A stretch of DNA of 64,000 bases from Sphingobium sp. AP50 (GCF_900109095.1 NZ_FNYZ01000007.1:175862-239861); one strand, 5' to 3'; shown: positions 8,822 through 18,044, counted from the stretch's first letter. The notes: generated by a model not told the origin, from the sequence alone. Translations and numbers: made by a program.

Positions 8822-9221
8822 AAAGACGCTTGGGAGTGCTCAGGCTCTATAAAACGAACGGGTATGTGAACCCTGCCGAGTTCTCCCAAGGCTCCAACTT
8901 CTGAGCGCGTGGAGCCGATAGAAGCCAGGGCGTCGAACAAATTGGCACCCACGGTCCCGTCATGAGCGACGCGGATGAAGCCAGATCACCATATCCCTCC
9001 CATCGCCTGGGCGGCCATTAGCTGGGCATCAAAGACGATAGACCGCGCTCGTAACGGGCAATCCGGGGACGCCTCCGGACACAATCCCGCGACCGCCTTA
9101 TGTCACGCCTACTTGATCATGTTAATCAGCGGCCCCATGCACCCGCGATGCTATGCTTTGGATGTCGGACGTTTCCAATGTCGCGACAAGGGCAGCCCTC
9201 GCCAGATAAGCCTGTGGAAAC
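8822..9221. other. Interval with no recognised gene
   Basis: 400 bases between the end of the hydrolase and the end of the IclR gene on the other strand. Short open stretches exist, but none has a ribosome site or recognisable protein pattern. Confidence 0.5.
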
Positions 9222-10028
9222 CTACGCGCCTTTGCCTGCCTTGCGCCCGCCCAATAGCGACGTAAGGCGTGCCGATGCAGCTCCTAACGCTTCTTCAACC
9301 TGGGGAATTGACTTTCGCCCTTCCTGGTCAATGCGTTCTGCATAAGGAACGGTCAATGCCGCGACAGCATGTCCCTGAGTGTCGAGAATTGGATAGCTTA
9401 CTGCGTAGAGCCCCCGCACCTGGCCACTGCGTTTTGTTTCGAACCCACGCTTGCGGATTTTCTCCAACTTGCGGTCGATCTCCGGATCGGCGTGGTCTGG
9501 CCTGCGGTCCAACGCTTCGGACACCCGTGTCGCGCGGACTTCGTCCGTTTGGAACGCTAAGAGGACACGCCCTGAGACTGACACAATGACGTCAAGTTCG
9601 GACCCGACACGCACGCTAAACCCCATGCCTGTCGGAACATCTACTTTCGCAATTACAGTCTGACGCCCCATGCCCCATACGGTGAGATGGCAGGATTGCT
9701 CGAGTTCGCTTGACAGCGTCTCCATGATCGGACGGGCTTCAATCAGCAACCGATGCATTGGTGGATTAAGGTGCGCCAGCTCAAACAACTTTGTAGACAG
9801 TTGATACGCATCGTCTGCGAGCGCAACATAATCGCGCTTCACCAGGCAATCCAGCATACGATAAATCTCGCCAACGCTGCGGTCCAGGCGCTGCGCGATG
9901 TCCTTCTGCGTCAACCGCAATCCGGTACGACAGAGTAACTCCAATATATCCAATCCCTTATCCAGCGCAGGCGCGGAATAGGTGTTGGTTGCAAGCTTAT
10001 CCTCGTTATCGTTTTTCATCTGGACCAT
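9222..10028 (-). CDS. IclR-family transcriptional regulator
   Basis: 268 aa from the ATG at 10028, or 265 aa from the ATG at 10019. Neither has a strong ribosome site, but both precede the conserved start of the winged HTH (APALDKGLDILELL, LTQKDIAQRLDRSVGEIYRML). The effector domain shows PTGMGFSVRVGSELD, VSGRVLLAFQ and RSGQVRGLYAVSYPILD. An upstream extension to 10124 would be Arg/Trp-rich and atypical. It is more distant from the two paralogous IclR proteins at 3.3 and 46 kb. Its targets may be the VOC gene, the CaiB/hydratase pair or the TonB/hydrolase genes on either side. Confidence 0.9.
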   Translation of the reverse strand: MVQMKNDNEDKLATNTYSAPALDKGLDILELLCRTGLRLTQKDIAQRLDRSVGEIYRMLDCLVKRDYVALADDAYQLSTKLFELAHLNPPMHRLLIEARPIMETLSSELEQSCHLTVWGMGRQTVIAKVDVPTGMGFSVRVGSELDVIVSVSGRVLLAFQTDEVRATRVSEALDRRPDHADPEIDRKLEKIRKRGFETKRSGQVRGLYAVSYPILDTQGHAVAALTVPYAERIDQEGRKSIPQVEEALGAASARLTSLLGGRKAGKGA

Positions 10029-10457
10029 ATGACGGGTTTCAGTAGCTAAAATATGTCTATGACCCGCCCTTAACCAGCGCGCAAGCCATTGCGTTGCCGC
10101 AGAGCATCTCACCTTCGCGGCCATGCAGTCTCACTACGTCCACCCAGCCGCGCGCACGCACGCCATGGGCGCAATGCGCGGCCGGTTGAGCTTCGTGCGT
10201 GCGCTCAAGCAGTAGGCTCAAGGGTTTGCTTACCGTGTCGACCATGTCCAAAGCGATATAAGCAACAGCCTACAAGCCCCGATCATGACCGCAATGGCTA
10301 GACGCTGCTGGCGAGCCAAGAAGATTGGTCTCACCATAGAGCGGGCATCATGCATCATTTCAACCAAGGCGACGCGCGGCGCGCCTAAAGGGCGATAGGC
10401 AGACAGGCGGGGACAGACCGGGCAGACCTGTCCCCGACAAGCTAGTCAGAAAAACGG
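10029..10457. other. Intergenic interval with a strong hairpin
   Basis: No gene recognised. An 8-bp perfect stem GGGGACAG/CTGTCCCC (10409-10435) with an 11-base loop lies just downstream of the VOC gene stop on the minus strand. It has no T-run, so it may be a Rho-dependent or weak terminator. Confidence 0.45.
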
Positions 10458-10889
10458 TTAGAGGCCGTTGAATATACCCGGCTGATGCACTTCAATAACA
10501 TGGCCATCAGGATCCTGAAGGAAGACCTGGTACCAACCTGGAATAGCCCAGCAGCCATAGTCGGAATAGCGAATACCCATTTCGTCGCAGCGCTTCATGA
10601 AACCTTTGATATCATCGGTCCTGAAACAGAAATGGCCGTGTCCCATGGGGTTCACCGACGCATTCATTTTGAAGCCGGTGTCGAGATCTCGTTCAGCCCA
10701 GTGAAACTCGATGTCGCCATCTGTCAGAAAATCTACTGCACCTGTATAGGCGCGATCAGCGCGGTCCCGGCTGATAACGGTATGTTCCTCGTCCGTGATC
10801 GCCCCCAAGCTGAACAATTGGCTGTAGAATTTTGTGAGCCGCGGCAGATTATCGGTGCACAAATTCATGTGATGGAACTTAAATTTCAT
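10458..10889 (-). CDS. VOC-family (glyoxalase/extradiol dioxygenase fold) protein
   Basis: 143 aa from the ATG at 10889, which has AAGGAG eight bases upstream; a longer reading from 11018 has no support. The N-terminal KFHHMNLCTDNLPRLTKFYS is a classical betaalphabetabetabeta start with a metal-ligand His. A second His lies in GHGHFCFRTDD, and the C-terminal DPDGHVIEVHQ carries the Glu ligand. This is a single-module lactoylglutathione-lyase-like enzyme. The reaction (isomerisation, ring cleavage or resistance) cannot be read from sequence. It lies in the same orientation as the CaiB/hydratase pair but about 380 bases away. Confidence 0.85.
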   Translation of the reverse strand: MKFKFHHMNLCTDNLPRLTKFYSQLFSLGAITDEEHTVISRDRADRAYTGAVDFLTDGDIEFHWAERDLDTGFKMNASVNPMGHGHFCFRTDDIKGFMKRCDEMGIRYSDYGCWAIPGWYQVFLQDPDGHVIEVHQPGIFNGL

Positions 10890-11270
10890 TTCCGTCTCCT
10901 TTGCAAATTCGTTGTCCATCGCTCCAGCATTGGCATGCAGCCGTAAAAGAGCCGAAGGACCATCAGGCCGGGAAAACGGAAGATGGAGCGTCGGCGCGCC
11001 AGACTCGAAGGTCACCAAAGATTTATATATGCATTTTAGCTTCTACATATGCATTTTATTGAGGCATGTACAAAAATTTGCACCCGGGGCCGTAGCTATT
11101 GGGCACGTTCGCATGGCTGAGTGCGATCCTTCCCGCGCGAAACGAGGTGTAAGCTACGCAAAATAGCTCGTGAAGCCACCGCCACGGCACCCATCAGTTC
11201 AACGCCTAAATCTTAAGTGGCGAGTTTGCTGACCTACCAAACCGCAGCGTTCAAGCGATGAACACATCTC
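10890..11270. promoter_or_regulatory. Upstream region of the VOC gene with spaced direct repeats
   Basis: The 12-mer ATATGCATTTTA occurs twice, at 11027-11038 and 11047-11058, exactly 20 bases apart (two helical turns), 140-170 bases upstream of the VOC start. This could be a tandem regulator site. No gene is recognised in the rest of the interval. Confidence 0.4.
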
Positions 11271-12443
11271 TTAATCGCTGTCTGCCGAAGCAGAGCTCAC
11301 ACCCAGCTCCGCCAAAATGCTCTCCGTCGCCCACCCAATCGGTTGGGCAAAACCACCTACTGGCGCATATTTCTCGTCGAAACCTATGGTAGGACGGATG
11401 GTGACCGTTCGCCCTTCAACCGGATGATCCTCCTCTCCAAGCAGGCCCACCGCCGTCAGATGCGGATCACGGACAAGTTGCTCGAGCGTATTGCAAGGCT
11501 GCGATGCAATGTCGGCGCGCTGAAACAGCGCCAGCCATTCGTCGGTGGTGCGCTCAGTCAGCGGCGCTCCGCGTACCTCAAACCAGGCATCATTATTCTT
11601 GGCCCGAGCACCCACTGTCGCAAACCGCGGATCCTGGACAAGCGCTTCTCGGCCGGTCGCTTCCAAGAATGCGCGAACCTGCTTATCGGTATTGACTGTG
11701 AAGGAAATCCAGCCGTCCTTTGTCTGCGTCGGGCGATTGTTGGGCGTCAGCAAGCGGCGGTCTCCTGCCCGACCTACCGGCGGATCGAAACTATGTTGCG
11801 CAAGATGTTCCTGCAACACAAAAGCCGCCATGGTTTCGAACATGGGAACCTCGATGCTACGCCCCAACCCGGTGGCACGCCATTCTACGATCGCAGCAAG
11901 AATGGCACCCGCGGCGATTTCCCCCACGATGTGATCGCAGATCAGCATCGGAACATAAGCAGGCGCACCGTCCCGCTCCAGCGTCAGACCGGTAACGCCC
12001 GAAGCGGCCTGGATGACGCTGTCATAGGTCGGCCGCCCCGAATAAGGACCGTCGGTCCCGTACCCTGTAATAAGGCAGTAAATCTTGCCTGGATTGGCAT
12101 CGCGTATCGTCTGGGCATCCAATCCCAATTTCTCAAGCGCACGCGGCCGCATGTTGGCAACGATCACATCCGCCCACTCCACCAGCTTGCCGACAATCTC
12201 ACGACCAGCAGCAGATTTAAGGTCACAACTGATGTTCCGCTTGCCGCGATTAAGATGCAGATATGTCCCTGAATGCTCGCCCGAAGGCGACACGCCACCA
12301 AGGCCTCGCATCAAATCCCCTTCGGGGCTCTCCAGCTTGATGACATCGGCGCCATATTGCGCCAGCCGCAACGTACAGACCGGTCCGACCACAACACTGG
12401 TCAGATCCAGAATCCGTACATCCTTGAGCGCCGAAAAGCTCAT
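11271..12443 (-). CDS. CaiB/BaiF family III acyl-CoA transferase
   Basis: 390 aa. The N-terminal LKDVRILDLTSVVVGPVCTLRLAQYGADVIKLE, the LNRGKRNISCDLK segment, IVANMRPRALEKLGLD and YCLITGYGTDGPYSGRPTYD are the conserved CaiB/BaiF blocks. Its ATG overlaps the stop of the upstream hydratase (ATGA), so translation is coupled. The family moves CoA between carboxylic acids without a stable acyl-anhydride pool. Together with the hydratase-like partner it resembles the mesaconyl-CoA C1-C4 transferase/hydratase pairing, but the substrate here is not known. Confidence 0.9.
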   Translation of the reverse strand: MSFSALKDVRILDLTSVVVGPVCTLRLAQYGADVIKLESPEGDLMRGLGGVSPSGEHSGTYLHLNRGKRNISCDLKSAAGREIVGKLVEWADVIVANMRPRALEKLGLDAQTIRDANPGKIYCLITGYGTDGPYSGRPTYDSVIQAASGVTGLTLERDGAPAYVPMLICDHIVGEIAAGAILAAIVEWRATGLGRSIEVPMFETMAAFVLQEHLAQHSFDPPVGRAGDRRLLTPNNRPTQTKDGWISFTVNTDKQVRAFLEATGREALVQDPRFATVGARAKNNDAWFEVRGAPLTERTTDEWLALFQRADIASQPCNTLEQLVRDPHLTAVGLLGEEDHPVEGRTVTIRPTIGFDEKYAPVGGFAQPIGWATESILAELGVSSASADSD

Positions 12444-13279
12444 ATCGACATCTCCGCTTCGACCGCAGGTCTTTGCTGGTCGTCAAATATTGTGAACATC
12501 CAGGCCCCTTCGCCCTTCTCTGCACCAAAAGTCATAGTTCGATTTGCAAATAGCGGCGCCAGAAACTTTAATTTCAGGCTGCGAGGACGCACTCCCAAAT
12601 CATTCCGCGCAAACTCGGTAAGAAGCAGCGTGCTTAGTCCACCATTCACCACCAGATCGGGATAGCCCTCGACATCTGTCGCATAGGCACGATCAATATG
12701 TATCTTGTGAGAATTGAAGCCAAGCGCCGAAAACTGAAAGAGCAGCGTATCGTCAGGCACAAATGCCTTGGTCAAGGCGAACCGCTCTAGTGAGAGAGGA
12801 CCGCCCCCCGGTTTTACTGTACGCGGCGTCTCGGATCCCAGCAGAAAATATTTGGTTTCCTCCGTGATCGAGGGCAGGCCCTGTCCAGCGACACCAAGCT
12901 GAAGGGCAATGGTTACAATAGCATAGGCTCCGCTTGCGCCGGTACGATGGTCAACCGCCTCAATCCCCACCCTTCGCCAACAAGTGGCACCGATCGGGAG
13001 ATCTGCGTCATAGGTGACGGTACGACCGGCAAGCACAAGCCGCGGCAGCCCCAGATCGGGCATGGGAACACCTAAGCCAGGGAAACCGTCATGGCGCAGG
13101 TCCGAACGACGCGTATGTGACCCGAAGAGCGGAAAATGCCACCCCCTTGGAAGTATCTGCTCTCTGGTCAAATCAAAGGGAGAAAGATCCAGCATGGCCG
13201 CAATGCGGCGTACATTCTCGGCACCGCACGTTACCGTGCCTTCGCCTGCTTCACCGGGATTGCCTCGCATCTTCCTCAC
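12440..13279 (-). CDS. MaoC/hotdog-fold hydratase, mesaconyl-C4-CoA or itaconyl-CoA hydratase-like
   Basis: 279 aa. The start is GTG at 13279 or ATG at 13270, both close to a GAGG. It has an N-terminal FAS1-dehydratase-like half (RGWHFPLFGS, LGLPRLVLAGRTVTYDADLPIG) and a C-terminal hotdog half with the active-site stretch FNSHKIHIDRAYA and DLVVNGGLSTLLLTEFA. The double-hotdog length and motif order match the family containing mesaconyl-C4-CoA hydratase and itaconyl-CoA hydratase. It ends with ATGA overlapping the CaiB gene. It probably adds water to an unsaturated acyl-CoA formed by that transferase. Confidence 0.82.
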   Translation of the reverse strand: MRKMRGNPGEAGEGTVTCGAENVRRIAAMLDLSPFDLTREQILPRGWHFPLFGSHTRRSDLRHDGFPGLGVPMPDLGLPRLVLAGRTVTYDADLPIGATCWRRVGIEAVDHRTGASGAYAIVTIALQLGVAGQGLPSITEETKYFLLGSETPRTVKPGGGPLSLERFALTKAFVPDDTLLFQFSALGFNSHKIHIDRAYATDVEGYPDLVVNGGLSTLLLTEFARNDLGVRPRSLKLKFLAPLFANRTMTFGAEKGEGAWMFTIFDDQQRPAVEAEMSI

Positions 13280-13294
13280 CTATTTTGAATTGCT

Positions 13295-13306
13295 AGTTTC
13301 ATATAC
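13295..13306. promoter_or_regulatory. AGTTTCATATAC site 1
   Basis: The 12-mer AGTTTCATATAC followed by AAAATATA sits in the 124-base divergent spacer between the hydratase and the isomerase/epimerase. The same 12-mer recurs at 14531-14542. It is a candidate shared operator or AT-rich promoter element. Confidence 0.4.
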
Positions 13307-13403
13307 AAAATATAAAAAGCTTCAAGGCCCGTCGTAGGCGATTTGTTGTCGCCCTGAACAGACAGCGGCAAGTGGCGCCAATTTCTCAAGGAAGGATAAT
13401 CCC

Positions 13404-14369
13404 GTGAAGCTCGATCGTCGTGTGTTCATGACAGGCATTTCCGCAGGCATCGCGACACTGTACGGGCAAGCATATGCGGCATCAGGGGCGATGAAAAAGC
13501 CGTTCTTCCAACGCCACAACCTATCGCTCGGCATGCAGATATATTCGTTGATCAACGAGGTCACCGCCGACCTCGACGGTACGTTAAAGGAGGTTCGCAA
13601 GATCGGCTTCAAGACGATCGAACTGGCAGGATTTCTGGACAAACCCGCTCTGGAACTCCGAAAAAGCCTCGATCGCGCCGAACTAAAATGCACAAGCATC
13701 CACATCCCTGCCCTACCCTCTAGGCCCGGCGCCATCAGCCTGACCGGGCAATTGGGACCGCTCGTCAAAGCTGCGCAGATAGTTGGAGCCAGGACGATCG
13801 TCATGCCCCGCTACCTATTCGCACCAGGCGCCGATCTGCGCAGGTCTGATGAAAGTCAGTTAGACTGGGTCAAGCGGGTTGGACTGGCCATGACCCGTCA
13901 GGATTGGGAGCGCAATGCCGACTTCATGAATGATGTCGGCCGTCGGCTGGCGAATGAAGGCCTGCGGTTTTCCTATCACAATCAAAACCCGGAATTTGCA
14001 CCGCTGCCAGGTGGGGAAACCGGGCTGGAGGTGATGCTGCGCCATACAAATCCAGCGTTCGTGCAATTCGAACTGGATGTCGGTTGGGCCGTTGCCGCAG
14101 GACTCGATCCTTTATCTCTGCTCAAGGCACATAAAGGGAGATTCGCCCAGATGCACGTCAAGGACATGCTACCGGGAACTAGCAACTATGCTTTCGTTCA
14201 AAATCCAACCTCTGCTGGTGATGGGCAGATAGATTGGATTACCGTGCTGCCAGCCGCTTACGCCGCTGGGGTCCGCGACTTTTTCGTTGAACAGGATCCG
14301 CCGCACCGGTCCGAACCAATGGGCTCGCTCGCTCGCAGCTTCCGATATTTAACCTCGCTCGTGGCGTGA
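13404..14369 (+). CDS. Exported sugar phosphate isomerase/epimerase-like TIM-barrel protein
   Basis: 321 aa with a GTG start preceded by AAGGA at nine bases. The N-terminus MKLDRRVFMTGISAGIATLYG is a twin-arginine-like signal, so the protein should act in the periplasm. The xylose-isomerase-like TIM barrel shows TLKEVRKIGFKTIELAGF, CTSIHIPA, SYHNQNPEF, FELDVGWAVAAG and QMHVKDM, holding the usual Glu/His/Asp metal ligands. Exported members of this fold commonly occur beside Gfo/Idh/MocA oxidoreductases in glycoside-oxidation loci, as here. The specific reaction (isomerase, epimerase or 3-keto-glycoside lyase) is not decided by sequence alone. Confidence 0.85.
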   Translation: MKLDRRVFMTGISAGIATLYGQAYAASGAMKKPFFQRHNLSLGMQIYSLINEVTADLDGTLKEVRKIGFKTIELAGFLDKPALELRKSLDRAELKCTSIHIPALPSRPGAISLTGQLGPLVKAAQIVGARTIVMPRYLFAPGADLRRSDESQLDWVKRVGLAMTRQDWERNADFMNDVGRRLANEGLRFSYHNQNPEFAPLPGGETGLEVMLRHTNPAFVQFELDVGWAVAAGLDPLSLLKAHKGRFAQMHVKDMLPGTSNYAFVQNPTSAGDGQIDWITVLPAAYAAGVRDFFVEQDPPHRSEPMGSLARSFRYLTSLVA

Positions 14370-14530
14370 CAGACGGCCCGGATGCGTCTTCAAATTTTTT
14401 GCGCCACATCACGCTGGTCGATTGTGAGAAGCGATAACGGACCCTTCATCATCCGGGACAATATCACCATATAAGCACGATTTTTCAGTGATTTTACAAC
14501 ACCGTTCACTCACAAAGCGGCAACGGATTA

Positions 14531-14542
14531 AGTTTCATATAC
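14531..14542. promoter_or_regulatory. AGTTTCATATAC site 2
   Basis: The second copy of the 12-mer, 136 bases before the TonB receptor start and followed by GAATATGATA. With its flank it forms CATAT-ACGA-ATATG, a small inverted repeat. The 308-base interval 14370-14677 holds no gene. Confidence 0.4.
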
Positions 14543-14677
14543 GAATATGATATTTCAACTTCTTGACGCACTCACCACATTCTGACATGACCGGACGACG
14601 CAGCCGGTCGGTCCGCAATGTACTGGCACTGGGCAAATAAGCATTCGGCTCAAGCCGAGATTTCATGGGGAGGTTTT

Positions 14678-16933
14678 ATGAAAGACACGCATCTTCTTTT
14701 CTCGGTCGCGGCGATCGCCTTGTGCCTGATATCGGCTCCGGCGCAGGCTGAGCAGTCGGGCGAGACAATTGCTCCGCAACAAGATGGCACTTTGCAAGCC
14801 GGTGAAGTTATTCCCGGCGACATCGTTGTGACCGCACAGCGAACGTCCAGCCTTGCCTCAAAGACGCCCGTTGCGCTCACGGCAGTCACAGGGGACTCGC
14901 TGATCACTGCTGGCGTCACAAACCCCACCCAGATCGCCGACACTGTGCCCAACGTTTCGATCGACCGCGCCAACGGAAACGGACTGCAAATAACGGTTCG
15001 CGGAATTACGTCCGCTGACGGCTCCGAAAAGGGCGACCCCTCCGCTGCATTCATGCAGGATGGCATCTACATCGCCCGTCCGCAAGCGCAGGAGGCCAGC
15101 TTCTTCGATATAGCCCGCGTTGAAGTACTGCGCGGCCCTCAAGGAACATTGTTTGGCCGCAACACCACAGCCGGCCTCGTCAACATCATTACCAATCTGC
15201 CGACCTTTGATTTTGGCGGCCGGGTCGATGCGACCTATGGTAATTATAATCAGGTTCAGACCACTGCTGTCCTTAACGTTCCGGTTTCAGAGACAATTGC
15301 GTTGCGCGGCGCTGTCAATTACGATCGGCGCGACAGCTTTCTGAAGCCTAGTTCACGCGTCACGACCGACCTCGATCCCTTCAAGGAGAACATATCCGCA
15401 CGTCTAACCAGTCTGATGAAGCTTGATCAAGGCGAACTCATCATTCGTGGCGACTATTCTCATCTGGGTGGACAGTTGCAGAACGGCGTGCGTCTCTCCA
15501 ACTTCTACACCAACACCGGTTCGGGCCAGACGCCAATCTACATCGGCGACAACCAGAGCGCGAGCACGTTGGCACGCCTCGATGATGCGATCAACACCAG
15601 CCTGACCCGCAAGAACACAACCTGGGGCATCCATGGGGAGTTCAACTATGATTTCGGCGGAATCGGGATATCGTATCTGGGCTCCTATCGCAAATTGAAG
15701 CGCGACGAAGATACGGCCTATCTGCGGAACAACAACACGGTCATTCCCAGTACGTTTAACGGAAACTACTGGCAGAATAGTCAGGAAATTCGCGCTTACA
15801 CCACGGGCGATGGTCCGATAAAGGCGCAGGCAGGCCTCTATTATTTCAAGGAAAAGAGCGGTCTCAATCAGGTTTTGTACGGCCTGATCTCGGCCACCCC
15901 CAACACGGTAGGCTATATCTACAGCTTCCTGCGGGATCCCACGATCAGCGAATCCTATGCCGCGTTCAGCCAGGTGACCTGGTCGATGACGGACACGCTG
16001 CGTCTGACCGGTGGCGTCCGCTATTCGCATGATGACAAGTCCCGTAAGGGCGGGACGCGCCGCTGCGCCACTTACGCTTGCGACGGCGCTGGCGATCTTT
16101 CCACGATCGACGATGCGCATCGCAAATTCTCGAAGGTAACCTGGCGTGCCGGGGTAGACTTCGACCTCAACACCGCAACGCTTCTCTACGGCACCGTTTC
16201 CACCGGCTATAAGGCTGGCGGGTTCAACGACGGCTGTTCGACCGGATCGCCCAACTGCGTATCGCCCACGACTGAAGCGGCGCTCTATTATGATCCCGAA
16301 ACGCTCACCTCCTATGAAATCGGCCTAAAAACCCGCTTTCTCGACAATGCCGTCCGCCTGAACGCGGCCGCTTTCTATTATAATTACAACGACATTCAGC
16401 TGACGCAGATTTCGACCCGTTGCGGCGGCCCCTGCTCGGTTACGACCAACGCCGCCAAGGCCAAAGTCAAAGGCATCGAGCTTGAAGGTACGATCCGTCC
16501 GATCGCACCTATGTTGTTCGACTTTTCCTTCGCCTATCTCAACGCGAAATATGATGAATTCCAGCTCTCGCCCACGGTCGATTTCAGCGGCCGGCATCTC
16601 GATCGCGCGCCTGGCTTTACCGTTTCGGCTGGATACACGCACACGTTCACCCTGCCCAATGGCGGCAACATCGCAGCGAACGTCCATACCCGTATCGTTG
16701 ATTCCTCGAAGCTCGCCGCGCTGGCGACCTTCAACCAGTATCGCGTGCCGGGGAACATGCGGTCAGATGCAAGCATCGCCTATAATGCACCGAACGACAG
16801 CTACTATGTGCAGGCCTTCATCAAGAATATCGAGAATAAGGTCGTTGTGACCACCGTCATTCCTGGCACCTTTCCGACGGCCAACTTCTCCGACCCTCGC
16901 CTCTATGGCGTTCGCGCCGGCGTAAAGTTCTGA
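14678..16933 (+). CDS. TonB-dependent outer-membrane receptor
   Basis: 751 aa from the ATG at 14678. GGGGAGG lies four bases upstream and a signal peptide (MKDTHLLFSVAAIALCLISA then PAQAEQ) begins there. The TonB box is DIVVTAQR. Plug motifs are ITVRGITSADG, VEVLRGPQGTLFGRNTTAGLVNIIT, and the barrel ends DPRLYGVRAGVKF. The VEVLRGPQGTLFGRN form is the large sphingomonad receptor subfamily usually tied to organic substrates. It is placed among sugar-handling genes and is followed by a hairpin and the PD40 gene, so a glycoside is a fair guess for the substrate. Confidence 0.92.
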   Translation: MKDTHLLFSVAAIALCLISAPAQAEQSGETIAPQQDGTLQAGEVIPGDIVVTAQRTSSLASKTPVALTAVTGDSLITAGVTNPTQIADTVPNVSIDRANGNGLQITVRGITSADGSEKGDPSAAFMQDGIYIARPQAQEASFFDIARVEVLRGPQGTLFGRNTTAGLVNIITNLPTFDFGGRVDATYGNYNQVQTTAVLNVPVSETIALRGAVNYDRRDSFLKPSSRVTTDLDPFKENISARLTSLMKLDQGELIIRGDYSHLGGQLQNGVRLSNFYTNTGSGQTPIYIGDNQSASTLARLDDAINTSLTRKNTTWGIHGEFNYDFGGIGISYLGSYRKLKRDEDTAYLRNNNTVIPSTFNGNYWQNSQEIRAYTTGDGPIKAQAGLYYFKEKSGLNQVLYGLISATPNTVGYIYSFLRDPTISESYAAFSQVTWSMTDTLRLTGGVRYSHDDKSRKGGTRRCATYACDGAGDLSTIDDAHRKFSKVTWRAGVDFDLNTATLLYGTVSTGYKAGGFNDGCSTGSPNCVSPTTEAALYYDPETLTSYEIGLKTRFLDNAVRLNAAAFYYNYNDIQLTQISTRCGGPCSVTTNAAKAKVKGIELEGTIRPIAPMLFDFSFAYLNAKYDEFQLSPTVDFSGRHLDRAPGFTVSAGYTHTFTLPNGGNIAANVHTRIVDSSKLAALATFNQYRVPGNMRSDASIAYNAPNDSYYVQAFIKNIENKVVVTTVIPGTFPTANFSDPRLYGVRAGVKF

Positions 16934-16979
16934 TCGCAAGCGTGCTTTTGGCGCTGCTCGACTTCGGGCAGGTAGTATC

Positions 16980-17009
16980 GTGGGACAGTGGCTGTCGCTA
17001 CTGTCCCAC
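16980..17009. terminator. Hairpin between TonB receptor and propeller gene
   Basis: Perfect 10-bp stem GTGGGACAGT (16980-16989) / ACTGTCCCAC (17000-17009) with a 10-base loop. There is no proper T-run (TTCCTGGTTT), so it may attenuate rather than stop transcription. Confidence 0.55.
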
Positions 17010-17039
17010 TTCCTGGTTTGATCTGATGGAGACAGCGCC

Positions 17040-17978
17040 ATGGTAAATCTGGACTTGGGCGGGCGGATGAGCGTCGCTGCGCAAAGGGAAATTCCAGGAG
17101 GGCCTTTCCGCAGCATAGAAGGACGTGTATCGCAACTGCGGATCATCGACCACGCGACCGGGGTGGATCGAATTCTGCTAGAGACACCAGATCTGATTGA
17201 GGCGCCCAACTGGATGCCGGACGGCAAGGCTATCCTCCTCAACGGTCGCGGCGGCATGTTTAGATTGGGACTGGAGCCGGCTGCGGCATTGGAACCGATC
17301 GACATCGGTAGCGTCGAGGATGCCAATAACGACCATGTCATTTCGCCGGATGGGCGCACCCTCTATATTTCCGCAGGGGGCGCAGTCTACGCAGTCCCAA
17401 TCGAAGGCGGCGAGCCGCGGCAACTGACACCCGAGGGCCACACCCGTTACTTCCTGCACGGCGTGTCGTCCGATGGCCTGTGGCTCGCATGCACGACCAT
17501 CGACATGAGCAGCGAGGCCGAGCGCTGGGGCATCCAGCGCCTTCCCGCGCGCGGTGGCGAAGCACAGCCGCTGCTTCTTGGGGCAAGGCCGGTGGACGGC
17601 CCCGAATGGTCGCCCGACGGTCGGTGGATATGGTTTAGTGGTGAACTTGAAGCGGATGTCCCAGGGCATGCGCAGATATTCCGCATGCGAAGCGACGGGT
17701 CGGATATTGTGCGCATGGTGCACGGCTCGGCGGTAGACTGGTTCCCCCATCCGAGCCCCAACGGCCAGGAGATAGCGTTTATACGATACCCCGTGGGCAC
17801 AACCGGCCATCCACCCCACAGGCAGGTGGAGATATGGCATATGGTCATAGCCGACGGCGCGATGACCCGTCTGGCCGCATTTTGCGGCGGCCAAGGATCG
17901 CTCAACGTCAACAGCTGGTCACCTGACGGTCGGCTGCTGGCCTATATTGCCTATCCCGCGGTCGGTGTGGCCGAATAG
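17040..17978 (+). CDS. TolB-like PD40 beta-propeller protein, cytoplasmic
   Basis: 312 aa with GGAG nine bases before the ATG. Repeated blade motifs SPDGRTLYI, SPDGRWIWFS, SPNGQEIAFI and SPDGRLLAYI and WMPDGKAILLNG mark five or six WD40-like PD40 blades. There is no signal peptide, unlike true TolB, so it is unlikely to be part of the Tol-Pal system. Stand-alone PD40 propellers of this length are found in carbohydrate loci, and oligogalacturonate lyase shares the fold. It lies 66 bases ahead of the Gfo/Idh/MocA gene, which suggests one transcript. A lyase, isomerase or sugar-binding role is possible; no catalytic residues can be named. Confidence 0.75.
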   Translation: MVNLDLGGRMSVAAQREIPGGPFRSIEGRVSQLRIIDHATGVDRILLETPDLIEAPNWMPDGKAILLNGRGGMFRLGLEPAAALEPIDIGSVEDANNDHVISPDGRTLYISAGGAVYAVPIEGGEPRQLTPEGHTRYFLHGVSSDGLWLACTTIDMSSEAERWGIQRLPARGGEAQPLLLGARPVDGPEWSPDGRWIWFSGELEADVPGHAQIFRMRSDGSDIVRMVHGSAVDWFPHPSPNGQEIAFIRYPVGTTGHPPHRQVEIWHMVIADGAMTRLAAFCGGQGSLNVNSWSPDGRLLAYIAYPAVGVAE

Positions 17979-18044
17979 GCGCCTGCACCGAAGAGATATG
18001 CGACTGTTTTCAAAGTGCCTGCGGGCATGGCATGTAGGACATGG

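Noticed and set aside
8822..9221. Possible transposase or oxidoreductase remnants in the interval after the exported hydrolase
   Set aside because: A few short stretches looked coding-like, but none matched a family pattern over more than about ten residues.
10409..10435. Hairpin GGGGACAG/CTGTCCCC as an intrinsic terminator
   Set aside because: Stem is good, but there is no T-run on either side, so it is described only as a hairpin.
15404..16120. A 238-codon minus-strand frame inside the second TonB receptor
   Set aside because: Antisense shadow with no ribosome site and no recognisable motif.
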